A stretch of DNA of 64,000 bases from Bordetella pertussis 18323 (GTDB taxonomy: Bacteria > Pseudomonadota > Gammaproteobacteria > Burkholderiales > Burkholderiaceae_B): positions 2,232,001-2,296,000 of the forward strand of contig NC_018518.1 in assembly GCF_000306945.1 (NCBI RefSeq), written 5' to 3'. Below the pieces are notes generated by a model, which worked only from the letters and a program-made list of their open reading frames with translations, had not been told where the DNA came from and ran no database searches. Shown here in pieces: positions 18,916-27,718 of this stretch. The first letter of the stretch is position 1, and every line of letters starts with the position of its first letter. Made by a program: the position numbers and the translations under genes.

Positions 18916-19717
18916 CTAGTCTCCGGTAAATGTGGGGGCCGTGCCGGCCAGGAAGGCGCGCACGCCCTCCCGGTGGTCGCGGCTTTCGGCATAGGAAAAG
19001 AAATCCAGGTATTCGTCTTCGCCCAGCGGCGCGCCGGCGCACAGGCGGCGCGCCTGGCGCTTGTTCAGGCGCGCCGCCTGCGGGGCGCCGCCCAGGATGG
19101 CGGCCACGCTGCGCTGCACCGCCTGGTCCAGTTCGGCCGCGGGCACCGTGCGCGTGACCAGCCCCAGGCGCAGCGCTTCGGCGGCGTCGAAGACGCGCCC
19201 TTCGAGCAGGATGGCCAGCGTCACCGCGCGGCCGACCAGGTCGAGCAGGCCGCGCATTTCGTCCGGCGCCATCGGAAAGCCCAGCTTGCCGATCGGCACG
19301 CCGAAGCGGGCCGACTCGGCGGCGATGCGCAGATCGCACTGCGCGGCGATCTCCAGGCCGCCGCCCACGCACACGCCCTCGATACGGGCCAGCACGGGAT
19401 GCGGGCAGGCGGCCACCGCGGCCAGCGCCGGCGCCAGGATCTCGCGGTGATAGCGCTGCACCCCGGCCAGGTCGGCGCGTTCGGCCGGAAACTCGCGGAT
19501 GTCGGCGCCGGCGGCGAAATGCCCTTCGGCGCCGGCGACAACCACGCAGCGCAGCGTCGGCCCCGAGGGCCTCGAAGACCTCGCGCAGCTGCCGCCACAT
19601 CGCGACCGTCATGGCATTCATGCGGCCCGGATGGCTCAGCGTGACATGGGCCACGCCGGCGTCGATGCGGCACAGGATCTGCCCGGGCGGGGAATTCGGC
19701 TTCATGGCGCGGCTCAT
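18916..19717 (-). pseudogene. Enoyl-CoA hydratase/isomerase family protein, frameshifted
   Basis: The first part (MSRAMKPNSPPGQ, then VAHVTLSHPGRMNAMTVAMW to EVFEALGADAALR) and the second part (VVVAGAEGHFAAGADIREF, then EGVCVGGGLEIAAQCDLRI to the stop at 18916) lie in different frames. Together they make a full crotonase-fold protein of about 265 residues. The break is at about 19546-19556, inside tandem GCAGC units (plus strand). Restoring one 5-bp unit gives the in-frame bridge DAALRCVVVAGAEG, so loss of one repeat unit is the likely event. The start overlaps the decarboxylase stop (ATGA). Its role in the malonate operon is unknown and it is probably inactive here. Confidence 0.82.
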
Positions 19718-21015
19718 CCCAGGCGCGCGATGCCGCGGCTGACTTGCGGCTTGCCTTCGTTCAGGCGGGCCAGGTTGCCGTCCAGCTCGCCCAGTTCGTA
19801 GAGGTAGTTCACCATCATGCCGCAGGACTGCGCCAGCCCCTTGGCCGAGGTGTCGGCGGCCCAGTTCAGGCGCTCGATGCGCGCGCCGTTGCCCAGATGG
19901 AAACGGGCCACCGGATCGAGCGGCTGGCCGGCCCGCATCGCCTGCAGGTAGCGCGCGGCCAGGCGCAGGCCCGCGCGCTGCACCACTTCCGACGGTTTGC
20001 CCGTGGCCGCGCGCGCCAGCCGCGCCACCCAGCGCGCGCCGTCCGGCGCGCCGCTGCGCGTGCGCGCCTTGTCGCGCACCGCCTGCTCGACCTCCTGCGC
20101 GTCCAGCCGCGACAGCCAGTCGACGAAACCGGGGATGGGCGACAGCGTGGCGAAGAATTTCAGCTTGGGCAGTTCCTGCAGCAGGCGGTCGATCACGCGC
20201 TTGAGCAGGAAGTTGCCGAAGCTGATCCCGCGCAGGCCGGGCTGCGTATTCGAGATGGAATAGAAGATCGCCCAGCGCGCCTTGTCCAGGTCCTGCGGCG
20301 GCGCGCTGGTGTCGAGCAGCGCCTGGACGTTGTCGGCCATCTGGGCCGAAAACGCCACCTCCACGAAGATCAGCGGCACATCCGGCATCTGCGGATGGAA
20401 ATACGCATAGCAGCGCCGGTCGCCCGCCACCCGGTGGCGCAGGTCGTCCCACGAGCGGATTTCGTGCACGGCTTCGTAGAGGATCAGCTTCTCGAGCAGC
20501 GAGGCAGGCGAGTCCCAGGTCAGCGGGCGCAGCTCCAGCAGGCCCACGTCGAACCAGGCCGACAGCAGCGCCTCCAGCTCCTTGTCCAGGGCCTGCAGTC
20601 CGGCGACCTGCTTGCGCCAGCGCAGCATGTCGGCGCGCAGCGCCACCAGGAAACGCAGTCCGTCGGGCAAGGCATTGAACCGCTTGAACAGGCGCGTGCC
20701 CTGCGCGCCGTCGCCCTGCATGCCGGCGCCGACCTGCGCCAGCCCGCCCAGCATGGCGCGGCGCCGCTTGCCGTCGGCCTGCTCGTAGGCCAGGCGCCAG
20801 GCCTGCGCCAGCTTGTTGGCGCGCACATCGGTCAGGCGCGCCTCGAACAATTGCGCCAGGTCGGCCGGCGGCGGCAGCCTGTCTCGCTCGAACAGCCGGC
20901 CCAGCCGGGCGATCAGGCCGGCGCTTTCGCCGGCGGCCGATGCGTCGACCGCCTCCGGTTCGGCGTCAGGCGTGCGTGCGACGCGTGCGGATGCCTGGGG
21001 ATCGAGTGCGGACAT
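19714..21015 (-). CDS. matA: Malonyl-CoA decarboxylase
   Basis: Malonyl-CoA decarboxylase converts malonyl-CoA to acetyl-CoA and CO2. The 433-residue protein matches the MCD family: an N-terminal helical domain (LFEARLTDVRANKLAQAWR), then the catalytic domain with HPQMPDVPLIFVEVAF, IFYSISNTQPGLRGISFGNF (catalytic Ser region) and FFATLSPIPGFVDWL. Length and order are normal. The 5' end overlaps the GntR regulator gene by 50 bp and the 3' end overlaps the hydratase by 4 bp, so regulator, decarboxylase, hydratase and ligase form one compact operon for malonate use. Confidence 0.93.
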   Translation of the reverse strand: MSALDPQASARVARTPDAEPEAVDASAAGESAGLIARLGRLFERDRLPPPADLAQLFEARLTDVRANKLAQAWRLAYEQADGKRRRAMLGGLAQVGAGMQGDGAQGTRLFKRFNALPDGLRFLVALRADMLRWRKQVAGLQALDKELEALLSAWFDVGLLELRPLTWDSPASLLEKLILYEAVHEIRSWDDLRHRVAGDRRCYAYFHPQMPDVPLIFVEVAFSAQMADNVQALLDTSAPPQDLDKARWAIFYSISNTQPGLRGISFGNFLLKRVIDRLLQELPKLKFFATLSPIPGFVDWLSRLDAQEVEQAVRDKARTRSGAPDGARWVARLARAATGKPSEVVQRAGLRLAARYLQAMRAGQPLDPVARFHLGNGARIERLNWAADTSAKGLAQSCGMMVNYLYELGELDGNLARLNEGKPQVSRGIARLG

Positions 21016-21730
21016 GGTTGAGCTCCTGTACGGCTTGAACGGCGGGTGAATCGATGGCGGCGGCCCCGCCGGCCGGCTCCTGCCCGGCCAGCGCCTGCAG
21101 GGCGGCCAACTGGCGCAGCAGGTGCTTGCGGGTCAGGGCCTCGGCGCCTTCCAGGTCGCGCGCCTTGAGCGCGGCGAAGATGGCCATGTGCTCGGCGCAG
21201 GATTCGCGGATGCGCCCCGGCAGCGCCAGGCTCTTGTGGCGAAACAGGCTGAGCACCTTGCGCAGGTTGTCGACCATGTCGGACAGCCAGCGGTTGTCGG
21301 CCAGGGTCTGCACCGCGACGTGGATGCGGTAGTTGGTCTCGTAATAGGCGTCGATGCGGCCGGCCTGCGCATGCGCCTGCAGGGCGCGGTGCAAGGGTTC
21401 GAGCGCGCGCAGGTCGTCTTCGCCGGCGCGCTGCGCCGCCTCGAAGGCGCAGCGTCCCTCCAGCATGGCCATGAGCGGAAAGATCTGCTCCAGGTCGCGC
21501 ACCGTCAGCTCGTTGACGAAGCAGCCCCGGCCCGGCTCCAGGCGTACCAGGCCCTCGGTAGCCAGTACCTTGAGGGCCTCGCGCAGCGGCGTGCGGGAGA
21601 TGCCCAGCTGCTCGGTCAGCCCCGCCTCGTCCACCCATGCGCCGGCGCCCAGCGCATGGGTGCGGATCATGGTGCGCAAGCGATCCGCCACTTCCAGGTA
21701 CAACGCCTGCCGGACGATGGGTGTAGTCAT
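20966..21730 (-). CDS. GntR-family regulator with FCD ligand domain (MatR-like)
   Basis: The 254-residue protein has an N-terminal winged helix, YLEVADRLRTMIRTHALGAG and LTEQLGISRTPLREALKVLA (about 39-58), followed by an all-helical FCD ligand domain with FPLMAMLEGRCAFEAAQRA and the metal-site His residues in HRALQAHAQ and HVAVQTLAD. It is the first gene of the malonate operon and overlaps the decarboxylase gene. A perfect 16-bp palindrome lies 20 bp before its ATG, an ideal place for autoregulation. By context it probably represses the operon until malonate or malonyl-CoA is present; this is inferred from MatR systems. Confidence 0.9.
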   Translation of the reverse strand: MTTPIVRQALYLEVADRLRTMIRTHALGAGAWVDEAGLTEQLGISRTPLREALKVLATEGLVRLEPGRGCFVNELTVRDLEQIFPLMAMLEGRCAFEAAQRAGEDDLRALEPLHRALQAHAQAGRIDAYYETNYRIHVAVQTLADNRWLSDMVDNLRKVLSLFRHKSLALPGRIRESCAEHMAIFAALKARDLEGAEALTRKHLLRQLAALQALAGQEPAGGAAAIDSPAVQAVQELNHVRTRSPGIRTRRTHA

Positions 21731-21749
21731 GGGCTGCCCCTAGGCCGTA

Positions 21750-21765
21750 ATTCATAATTATGAAT
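21750..21765. promoter_or_regulatory. Perfect 16-bp AT-rich palindrome, putative GntR operator
   Basis: ATTCATAATTATGAAT reads the same on both strands and lies 20 bp upstream of the GntR start codon at 21730. It stands out in GC-rich surroundings. Position and symmetry fit an operator, or an operator over the -10 box, for the dimeric GntR regulator. Confidence 0.65.
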
Positions 21766-21843
21766 AAGGCGATGGTAGCCTGCTTTGCGGCGGCCGTTAA
21801 GGACCGCGCGCCTAGGATATTCCCAGGGGAGGAAGCCGCCCGC

Positions 21844-22614
21844 TCAGAAGTGCAGCACGCCGTCGACCGCGTGGCGGGTCAATGCCCGCGCCCAGCGACG
21901 CGCCGGCAACCCGTACTGCGCCTCGACGGTTTCGGCGCGCGCCAGCAGTTCGGCCGGGGTGATGGCCAGCGGCGGGCCGGAAAACGCCAGCACGATCTGG
22001 TTGCCCGCGTCGATCTCGGGCAGCAGCACCAGGCGGTCGTCGAAAGCCTTGCTCAGGTTGTCGATGTTGCGCCCGTAGCTCTCGTGGCGGCCGAACAGGT
22101 TGACCGACAGCACGCCCACCTCGCCCAGCACACGGCGGCAATCGCGGTAGAACTTGACCGAATCGCGCACCGGGCCGCGCGCCTGCGCGTCGTAGAGATC
22201 GACCATGAGCACCGGGCAATCGCCGGCGCGCGCAGGGTCGGCCACCCAGGCGCCGGCATCGTCATGATGCACGTCCAGGCGCTGCGGCGTGGGCAGGCGG
22301 AAAAACATCTGGCAGACCGCGGTGACCTGGGGGTTCCATTCGACCACCGTCACCGGGCTGCGCGTGTGCTTGAGGCAGAACCGCGCCAGCGACCCCGCGC
22401 CCAGGCCGAGCAGGCCGATGGATTGTTCGCGCGGCGGCTCGAGAAAAAGCAGCCAGGCCATCATCTGGGCGGTGTACTCGAGCACCAGCCGGGCCGGGTC
22501 GCGGATCAGCATCGCGCCCTGCACCCACTCGGTGCCGAAATGCAGATAACGGATGCCGTCGGCTTCGGACAGCGAAGGTTGGTCGAGTTCTGAGGGGGTG
22601 TAGCGAATAGGCAT
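21844..22614 (-). CDS. Spermidine synthase-like methyltransferase-fold protein
   Basis: The 256-residue protein (start MPIRYTPSELDQ at 22614) has the Rossmann core of the spermidine-synthase/SpeE-like family: SIGLLGLGAGSLARFCL (glycine-rich loop), VTVVEWNPQVTAVCQMFF (acidic residue binding the cofactor) and CPVLMVDLYDAQARGPV. Upstream residues in the frame are unconserved Arg/Ala/Pro. Such short SpeE-like proteins are common beside unrelated genes and many lack proven aminopropyltransferase activity, so the function is only assigned at fold level. It stands alone between the GntR promoter and the thiolase gene. Confidence 0.78.
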   Translation of the reverse strand: MPIRYTPSELDQPSLSEADGIRYLHFGTEWVQGAMLIRDPARLVLEYTAQMMAWLLFLEPPREQSIGLLGLGAGSLARFCLKHTRSPVTVVEWNPQVTAVCQMFFRLPTPQRLDVHHDDAGAWVADPARAGDCPVLMVDLYDAQARGPVRDSVKFYRDCRRVLGEVGVLSVNLFGRHESYGRNIDNLSKAFDDRLVLLPEIDAGNQIVLAFSGPPLAITPAELLARAETVEAQYGLPARRWARALTRHAVDGVLHF

Positions 22615-22698
22615 CGCGGCATTGTAGCCACTGCGCCCCCCCCTCGCCGCAGGGCGAGGGCGGGCTCGCGGCGCCAGCGGCGCCACGAGCGCCGGACC

Positions 22699-23880
22699 TC
22701 AGACGCGCTCGAAAATGGCGGCGATGCCCTGCCCGCCGCCGATGCACATCGTCACCAGCGCGTAGCGGCCGCCCACGCGCTGCAACTCGTACAAGGCCTT
22801 GACCGTGATGATGGCCCCGGTCGCGCCGATGGGATGGCCCAGGCTGATGCCGCTGCCGTTCGGATTGACCTTGGCGGGATCCAGCTCCAGCTGGCGCGTC
22901 ACCGCGCAGGCCTGCGCGGCGAACGCCTCGTTGGCCTCGATCACGTCGAGCTGGTCGACGGTCAGGCCAGCGCGCTTGAGCGCGGCCTGCGTGGCCGGCA
23001 CCGGGCCGATGCCCATGATCTCGGGGTCCACGCCGGCATGCGCATAGGCCACCAGGCGCGCCATCGGCGCGATGCCGCGCTGCGCCGCCGCGGCCGCGCT
23101 CATCAGCACCACCGCCCCCGCGCCGTCGTTCAGGCCCGACGCGTTGCCCGCCGTGACCGTGCCGTTTTCCTTCTGGAACACCGGCCGCAGGGCCGCCATG
23201 CCTTCGATGGTGATGTCGCGGCGCACGTGCTCGTCGGTGTCGAACACTGTCTCGCCCTTGCGCGTCTTCAACGTCACCGGGACGATCTGGTCGCGAAAGC
23301 GGCCCGCGTCGATGGCGGCCGCGGCGCGGCGATGCGACTCGACCGCCAGCGCGTCCTGGTCGGCGCGGCTGATGGAATAGCGCGCCGCCACGTTCTCGGC
23401 CGTCACGCCCATGTGCATGCGGCCAAACGGATCGGACAGCGCGCCGGTCATCATGTCGACCATGGCGCTGTCGCCCATGCGCGCGCCCCAGCGCTGCGCC
23501 GGGGCGATATACGGCGCGCGGCTCATGCTTTCGGCGCCCGCGCCCACGGCGATCTCGGTATCGCCCAGCATGATGGTCTGGGCGGCCGACACGATCGCCT
23601 GCAGCCCCGACCCGCACAGGCGGTTGACGTTGAACGCCGGGGTTTCCTTGCCGATACCGGCGTTGATCGCGGCCACGCGGGACAGGTACATGTCGCGCGG
23701 CTCGGTGTTGATGACATGGCCGACGGCGACGTGGCCGACCTCGGGGCCGGCCACGCCGGCGCGCGCCAGCGCTTCCCGGATGACCGTGGCGCCCAGGTCG
23801 CAGGGCGCCACGTCTTTCAGGCCGCCGCCGAAATCGCCAATGGCGGTACGGGCAGCGGCTACGACTACGACTTCGTTCAT
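22699..23880 (-). CDS. Acetyl-CoA acetyltransferase (thiolase)
   Basis: This is a thiolase II family enzyme of 393 residues, the usual length. It has the acyl-accepting Cys in NRLCGSGLQAIVSAAQ (about 86-101), the active-site His in LGHPIGATGAIITVKALYE (about 348-366) and the second Cys in MCIGGGQGIAAIFE near the C-terminus. The start at MNEVVVVAAARTAIGDFGG was chosen over an upstream ATG (23904) because it matches the conserved thiolase N-terminus. It condenses two acetyl-CoA or cleaves beta-ketoacyl-CoA; direction cannot be told from sequence. It appears monocistronic. Confidence 0.93.
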   Translation of the reverse strand: MNEVVVVAAARTAIGDFGGGLKDVAPCDLGATVIREALARAGVAGPEVGHVAVGHVINTEPRDMYLSRVAAINAGIGKETPAFNVNRLCGSGLQAIVSAAQTIMLGDTEIAVGAGAESMSRAPYIAPAQRWGARMGDSAMVDMMTGALSDPFGRMHMGVTAENVAARYSISRADQDALAVESHRRAAAAIDAGRFRDQIVPVTLKTRKGETVFDTDEHVRRDITIEGMAALRPVFQKENGTVTAGNASGLNDGAGAVVLMSAAAAAQRGIAPMARLVAYAHAGVDPEIMGIGPVPATQAALKRAGLTVDQLDVIEANEAFAAQACAVTRQLELDPAKVNPNGSGISLGHPIGATGAIITVKALYELQRVGGRYALVTMCIGGGQGIAAIFERV

Positions 23881-23952
23881 GATGTCAATTCCTCCTGTTT
23901 TCATGCGGTATGGCCATGCAATCGATCATACCGCCGCTCGCCGCGGCATGCC

Positions 23953-24327
23953 TCAGCGGCCCGCCGCCCGGGCGCTGATGCCATTGGCCACGCCCATGTT
24001 GGCCTTGGAAACGTCGTGGATCATCACGCGCACATCCGTGCCGTCGATGCCTATGCTGTCGCACACGGCGCGGTTCAGCGCGCCGATCAGCGCCTCTTTC
24101 TGCTCGTCGGTGCGGCCGGCGATCATGTCCACCGTCACCAGCGCCATTTGCCGGCCCAGCTCGCCCGCCACGATGACATGGGCGGCAGGGACTTCCTCCA
24201 GCACCACGCGCACGCTGGCCAGCGGCGCGCCGATACTGTCGACCACAGCCTGGCAGGCGGCCGCGAGCAGCGCCGACTTCTGCGCCGGCTGGTGGCCTTG
24301 CATGATCTGTACATTCAAGAGAGGCAT
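23953..24327 (-). CDS. Tautomerase-superfamily protein, two fused 4-OT-like units
   Basis: The 124-residue protein begins Met-Pro (MPLLNVQIMQGHQPAQK), exposing the catalytic Pro1 of the 4-oxalocrotonate tautomerase superfamily after Met removal. A second repeat of the same fold starts at about residue 60 (MALVTVDMIAGRTDEQKEAL) and ends DVRVMIHDVSKANMGVANG. Single-unit members are about 60-80 residues, so this is a tandem fused form, as in some cis-CaaD/MSAD-like enzymes. The second unit lacks an N-terminal Pro, so only one active site is expected per chain. The substrate is not known. Confidence 0.82.
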   Translation of the reverse strand: MPLLNVQIMQGHQPAQKSALLAAACQAVVDSIGAPLASVRVVLEEVPAAHVIVAGELGRQMALVTVDMIAGRTDEQKEALIGALNRAVCDSIGIDGTDVRVMIHDVSKANMGVANGISARAAGR

Positions 24328-24427
24328 GACAGGGTTCCGAGAGCGATTGGGAAAACGGCCACCCACTGGTGACCGTCTTCCATCATATCGCCGTCGGGGC
24401 GTGCGGCGAAACCCGCGGGCGGCCGGC

Positions 24428-25690
24428 TCAGGCCGCGTCGCGCTCGTGCGCCTGCCCCGCGCCGTCCGAGGCCGCGTCCGCAGCATCGCCCTGCCCGTCG
24501 GCCGAGTCGGACTCGGCCAGCACCGGCGTGACCAGCTCGACCACCTTCTTGCGCGACAGCATGCCGATGAACTCGTCGCCCTCGCCCGTCACCGCCACCG
24601 GCTGGTCGCTGTGCACCAGCTGCGCCAGCACCTGGTCCAGGCCGGCGGTGGCCGGCACCGAGGCCAGGTCCTCGACGAAGCGCGACACATCGCGCGCGCC
24701 CTCGTCCACCGCCTGCTGCGCGGCGGCGGCCATCAGCACGCCCGCCAGGCGCTTGCCATCGAGCACCGGAGCGTACTCGTAGCTCAGCGCCTGCATGCGG
24801 TCCAGCGCATGCGCCGGCCGCGAGCGCATCGTCAAGGTCAGGCGCGGCGGGTTGACCGCGTGCGCCGCGTTGAGCACCTTGGTGCGGTTGACGTCCTGCA
24901 GGAACGACTGCACGTATTCGGTGGCGGGATTGAGCAGGATGTCTTCCGGCGTGCCTTCCTGCACCAGCTCGCCGTCCTTCAGGATCGCAATGCGGTTGCC
25001 CAGGCGCAGCGCCTCGTCCAGGTCGTGCGTGATGAACACGATGGTCTTGTTCAGCTTGGCCTGCAGCTGCAGCAGGTGGTCCTGCATCTCGCGGCGGATC
25101 AGCGGGTCCAGGGCCGAGAAGGCTTCGTCCATCAACAGGATCTCGGCGTCGGTGGCCAGCGCCCGCGCCAACCCCACGCGCTGCTGCATCCCGCCCGACA
25201 ACTGGTGGGGATACTGGTTCTCGAAGCCGGACAGGCCTACCTGGTCGAGCCAATGGCGGGCCCGCTGTTCGCGCTCTGCGCGCGCCACGCCCTGCACCGC
25301 CAGCCCGTAGCCGGCGTTGTCCAGCACCGTGCGGTGGGGGAACAGGCCAAAGCGCTGGAAGACCATGCTCATCTTCTTCTGGCGGAACGTCTCCAGGTCG
25401 CGCTTGTTCAGGCTGACCACATCCACGCCATCGACCAGGATATGGCCGGCGCTGGGCTCGATCAGGCGGTTGAAGTGGCGGATGAGCGTCGACTTGCCCG
25501 ACCCCGACAGCCCCATGATCACGTAGATGCTGCCTTCCTCGATGGACAGGCTGATGTCGCGCAGGCCCAGCGTGTGGCCGCTTTTGGCCAGCAGGTCTTC
25601 CTTGCTGATGCCGTCGCGGGCGGCCTGCAGCCACTTGCCGGGATGCGGGCCGAAGATCTTGTAGATATTCTTGACTTCGATTTTGCTCAT
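24428..25690 (-). CDS. proV: Glycine betaine/proline-type ABC transporter ATP-binding protein (ProV/OpuAA family)
   Basis: This is the ATPase of an osmoprotectant importer, 420 residues. The N-terminus MSKIEVKNIYKIFGPHPGK matches ProV. Walker A is MGLSGSGKSTLIRH (about 59-72), the signature PHQLSGGMQQRVGLARALA and Walker B EILLMDEAFSALDPL. The C-terminal part after about 280 contains two degenerate CBS modules (YEYAPVLDGKRLAGVLM and QPVAVTGEGDEFIGMLS), known in OpuA to sense ionic strength or nucleotides. It overlaps the permease gene by 4 bp. The tail is Asp/Ala-rich. The family assignment is secure; the exact ligand is not. Confidence 0.9.
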   Translation of the reverse strand: MSKIEVKNIYKIFGPHPGKWLQAARDGISKEDLLAKSGHTLGLRDISLSIEEGSIYVIMGLSGSGKSTLIRHFNRLIEPSAGHILVDGVDVVSLNKRDLETFRQKKMSMVFQRFGLFPHRTVLDNAGYGLAVQGVARAEREQRARHWLDQVGLSGFENQYPHQLSGGMQQRVGLARALATDAEILLMDEAFSALDPLIRREMQDHLLQLQAKLNKTIVFITHDLDEALRLGNRIAILKDGELVQEGTPEDILLNPATEYVQSFLQDVNRTKVLNAAHAVNPPRLTLTMRSRPAHALDRMQALSYEYAPVLDGKRLAGVLMAAAAQQAVDEGARDVSRFVEDLASVPATAGLDQVLAQLVHSDQPVAVTGEGDEFIGMLSRKKVVELVTPVLAESDSADGQGDAADAASDGAGQAHERDAA

Positions 25691-26544
25691 CGCTGGCCTC
25701 CCGTGCGTACGCGTTGCCCGTACGATTGCGTGATGCGGTCAAACAGCACCGCCAGCACGACGATGCCCAGCCCGGCCAGCAGTCCGCGGCCGACCTCCAG
25801 GCGGTTGATGCCCAGCAGCACTTCATAGCCCAGGCCGCGCGCACCGATCATCGAGGCGATGACCACCATCGACAGCGCCATCATGGTGGTCTGGTTGATC
25901 CCGGCCATGATGTTGGGCAGGGCCAGCGGCAACTGCACGCCGAACAGCTGCTGGCGCGGATTGGCGCCGAAGGCGCGCGCCGCCTCCAGGACTTCGCGGT
26001 CGACCAAGCGGATACCCAGGTCGGTCAGGCGGATCAGCGGCGGCACGGCGTAGATCACGGTCGCGATGATGGCCGGGATCTTGCCCAGCCCGAACAGCAT
26101 CACGACCGGGATCAGGTACACGAAGCTGGGCATGGTCTGCATCACGTCCAGCACCGGCAGCATGCCGGCGCGCAGCCAGTCCACCCGCGCCATCAGCACG
26201 CCCAGCGGGATGCCGATCACCACCGAAAGGCCGGCGGCCATGATCATGAGCGCCAGCGTCTGCATGCCGGCGTCCCACAGGCCCAGCACGCCGATGACGC
26301 ACAGCAGCGCGCCCATGGCCAGGCTCAGGCCGATGCGGCGGCTGACCAGCCACGCGATGGCGATGGTGACCGCCACCACCGCCCACCACGGCGACTGGCG
26401 CAGCACCTGCTCCAGCCAGACCAGCACGCTCAGGAAAGGTTGCGACATCGCTTCCAGCGTGTCGGCGTAGTTGGTAACGAGATGATCGACGAATCCGTCG
26501 ATGGCCCCGCGCACTGCGCGCGCGGGAATGACTTCAGGGAACAT
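25687..26544 (-). CDS. proW: Glycine betaine/proline-type ABC transporter permease (ProW family)
   Basis: The 285-residue permease starts MFPEVIPARAVRGAIDGFVD, resembling the ProW N-terminus, and has about six hydrophobic helices, with the BPD_transp_1 EAA loop in LEAARAFGANPRQQLFGVQL (about 204-223). The stretch LPVLDVMQTMPSFVYLIPVV is nearly diagnostic for ProW/OpuAB. It lies between proX and proV with a 4-bp overlap to proV and a 172-bp gap after proX that holds a strong hairpin. It imports betaine-like solutes under osmotic stress, by family. Confidence 0.9.
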   Translation of the reverse strand: MFPEVIPARAVRGAIDGFVDHLVTNYADTLEAMSQPFLSVLVWLEQVLRQSPWWAVVAVTIAIAWLVSRRIGLSLAMGALLCVIGVLGLWDAGMQTLALMIMAAGLSVVIGIPLGVLMARVDWLRAGMLPVLDVMQTMPSFVYLIPVVMLFGLGKIPAIIATVIYAVPPLIRLTDLGIRLVDREVLEAARAFGANPRQQLFGVQLPLALPNIMAGINQTTMMALSMVVIASMIGARGLGYEVLLGINRLEVGRGLLAGLGIVVLAVLFDRITQSYGQRVRTGGQR

Positions 26545-26645
26545 CAGGCGACTCCATTCTGGCGTATCGCGCGGCCCGGGAAAGGGCCGCTCCGGCGTAC
26601 GGGGCCGGCGACACGGGATGCCCGGGGCCTATGGCCGCGCCGGGC

Positions 26646-26675
26646 GCGATCGGCGCCCCCGTCGGGCGCCATCGC
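26646..26675 (-). promoter_or_regulatory. Strong hairpin in the proX-proW intercistronic gap
   Basis: GCGAT-C-GGCGCCC, a 5-nt loop, then GGGCGCC-ATCGC forms a nearly perfect stem between the proX stop (26717) and proW start (26544). No U-run follows. It is placed like the hairpin after the TrpX-like receptor gene and could make the receptor mRNA more abundant than the permease and ATPase mRNA. Confidence 0.6.
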
Positions 26676-26716
26676 GGGCCACGGCGGCGCAATGGCGCCA
26701 TCGTGGCCCTGGACCG

Positions 26717-27718
26717 CTACAGGGCGGTCTGGACGCGCTCGGCCACGTCGGCCGGCACCCACTTCTTCCAGACGTCGGCCTGGTTCTTCAGGAACCACTG
26801 CGCCACGGCGCCGGACTCGTCGCCGGACTCTTCCATGTGGGCCAGGGTCTGGTCCATGACCGGCAGCGGCACCGCCACCTTGGACAGGAACTCGGTCAGC
26901 TTGGGCGCCTCTTCCGAGAACCGAGTATTCACAGCGGTGAACACCGGGTTCTCGGGATAGGCGCTAGGCTGCGGATCGCTGCATTTGGGCGCCGTCAGGC
27001 ACTTGTGCTTTTCCGCATCGTACGGCGGCAGTTCCAGCTTGACCAGATCCATCGAGCCGACCAGCGGCGTGGGGTACCAGTAATAGAACACCACGTCCTG
27101 CTTGCGCTTGTAGGCGGACATCAGGGCCGCCTTCTGCGCCGCGCCGGTGCCGGGCGAGTACAGCGTGTAGCTGTCACCCAGCTTGAGCGCATGGAACAGG
27201 TTGGTGCTGGTCACTTCGCAGCCCCAGCCCGCCGGACAACCATAGAAGCGCCCCTTGCCGGGCTCCTCGGGGTCCTTGAAACGGTCCTTGAACTTGGGCA
27301 GGTCGGCCGCCGACTTCAGCTCGGGCAGGCGCTCGGCGGTGTAGCGCGGAACGAACCAGGCTTCGCCGCCCATGTAGAGCTCGCCCACCCGCTTGACCTT
27401 GCCGGTCTTCTGGGCGCGGTCCCAGGGGTCGGCAACGCTGTTGAGCCAGATTTCGGTATTGATGTCGAGGTCGCCGCGCTCCAGGGCGGCCAGCGCCGGC
27501 AGGGTCTCGGTGGGCAAGACCTCGGTCTTGCAGCCATAGCCCTTTTCCATGATGAAGCGCTCGATGTCGACGAGGACGAGGTTGGATTCCCAATTCATGC
27601 CGCCGAAATTGACGGGCCGCGAGACTTCGCACTGGGGCTTGTCGGCTGCCTGGGCCGCACCGCTGAACGCGCATAGTGCGGCCAGGGCGGCCAGGGTCTT
27701 TACTGGGGTGAAACGCAT
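26717..27718 (-). CDS. proX: Glycine betaine/proline-type ABC transporter substrate-binding protein (ProX/OpuAC family)
   Basis: This periplasmic receptor of 333 residues starts MRFTPVKTLAALAALCAFSG, with signal cleavage after GAAQA. The mature protein (PVNFGGMNWESNLVLVDIER, DLDINTEIWLNSVADPW, and FYYWYPTPLVGSMDLVKLEL) shows the OpuAC domain with aromatic residues that in the family form the quaternary-amine cage. It is the first gene of proXWV. An in-frame ATG at 27817 is a less likely start because the signal peptide would be buried. Osmotic induction is expected but no operator is recognised. Confidence 0.9.
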   Translation of the reverse strand: MRFTPVKTLAALAALCAFSGAAQAADKPQCEVSRPVNFGGMNWESNLVLVDIERFIMEKGYGCKTEVLPTETLPALAALERGDLDINTEIWLNSVADPWDRAQKTGKVKRVGELYMGGEAWFVPRYTAERLPELKSAADLPKFKDRFKDPEEPGKGRFYGCPAGWGCEVTSTNLFHALKLGDSYTLYSPGTGAAQKAALMSAYKRKQDVVFYYWYPTPLVGSMDLVKLELPPYDAEKHKCLTAPKCSDPQPSAYPENPVFTAVNTRFSEEAPKLTEFLSKVAVPLPVMDQTLAHMEESGDESGAVAQWFLKNQADVWKKWVPADVAERVQTAL

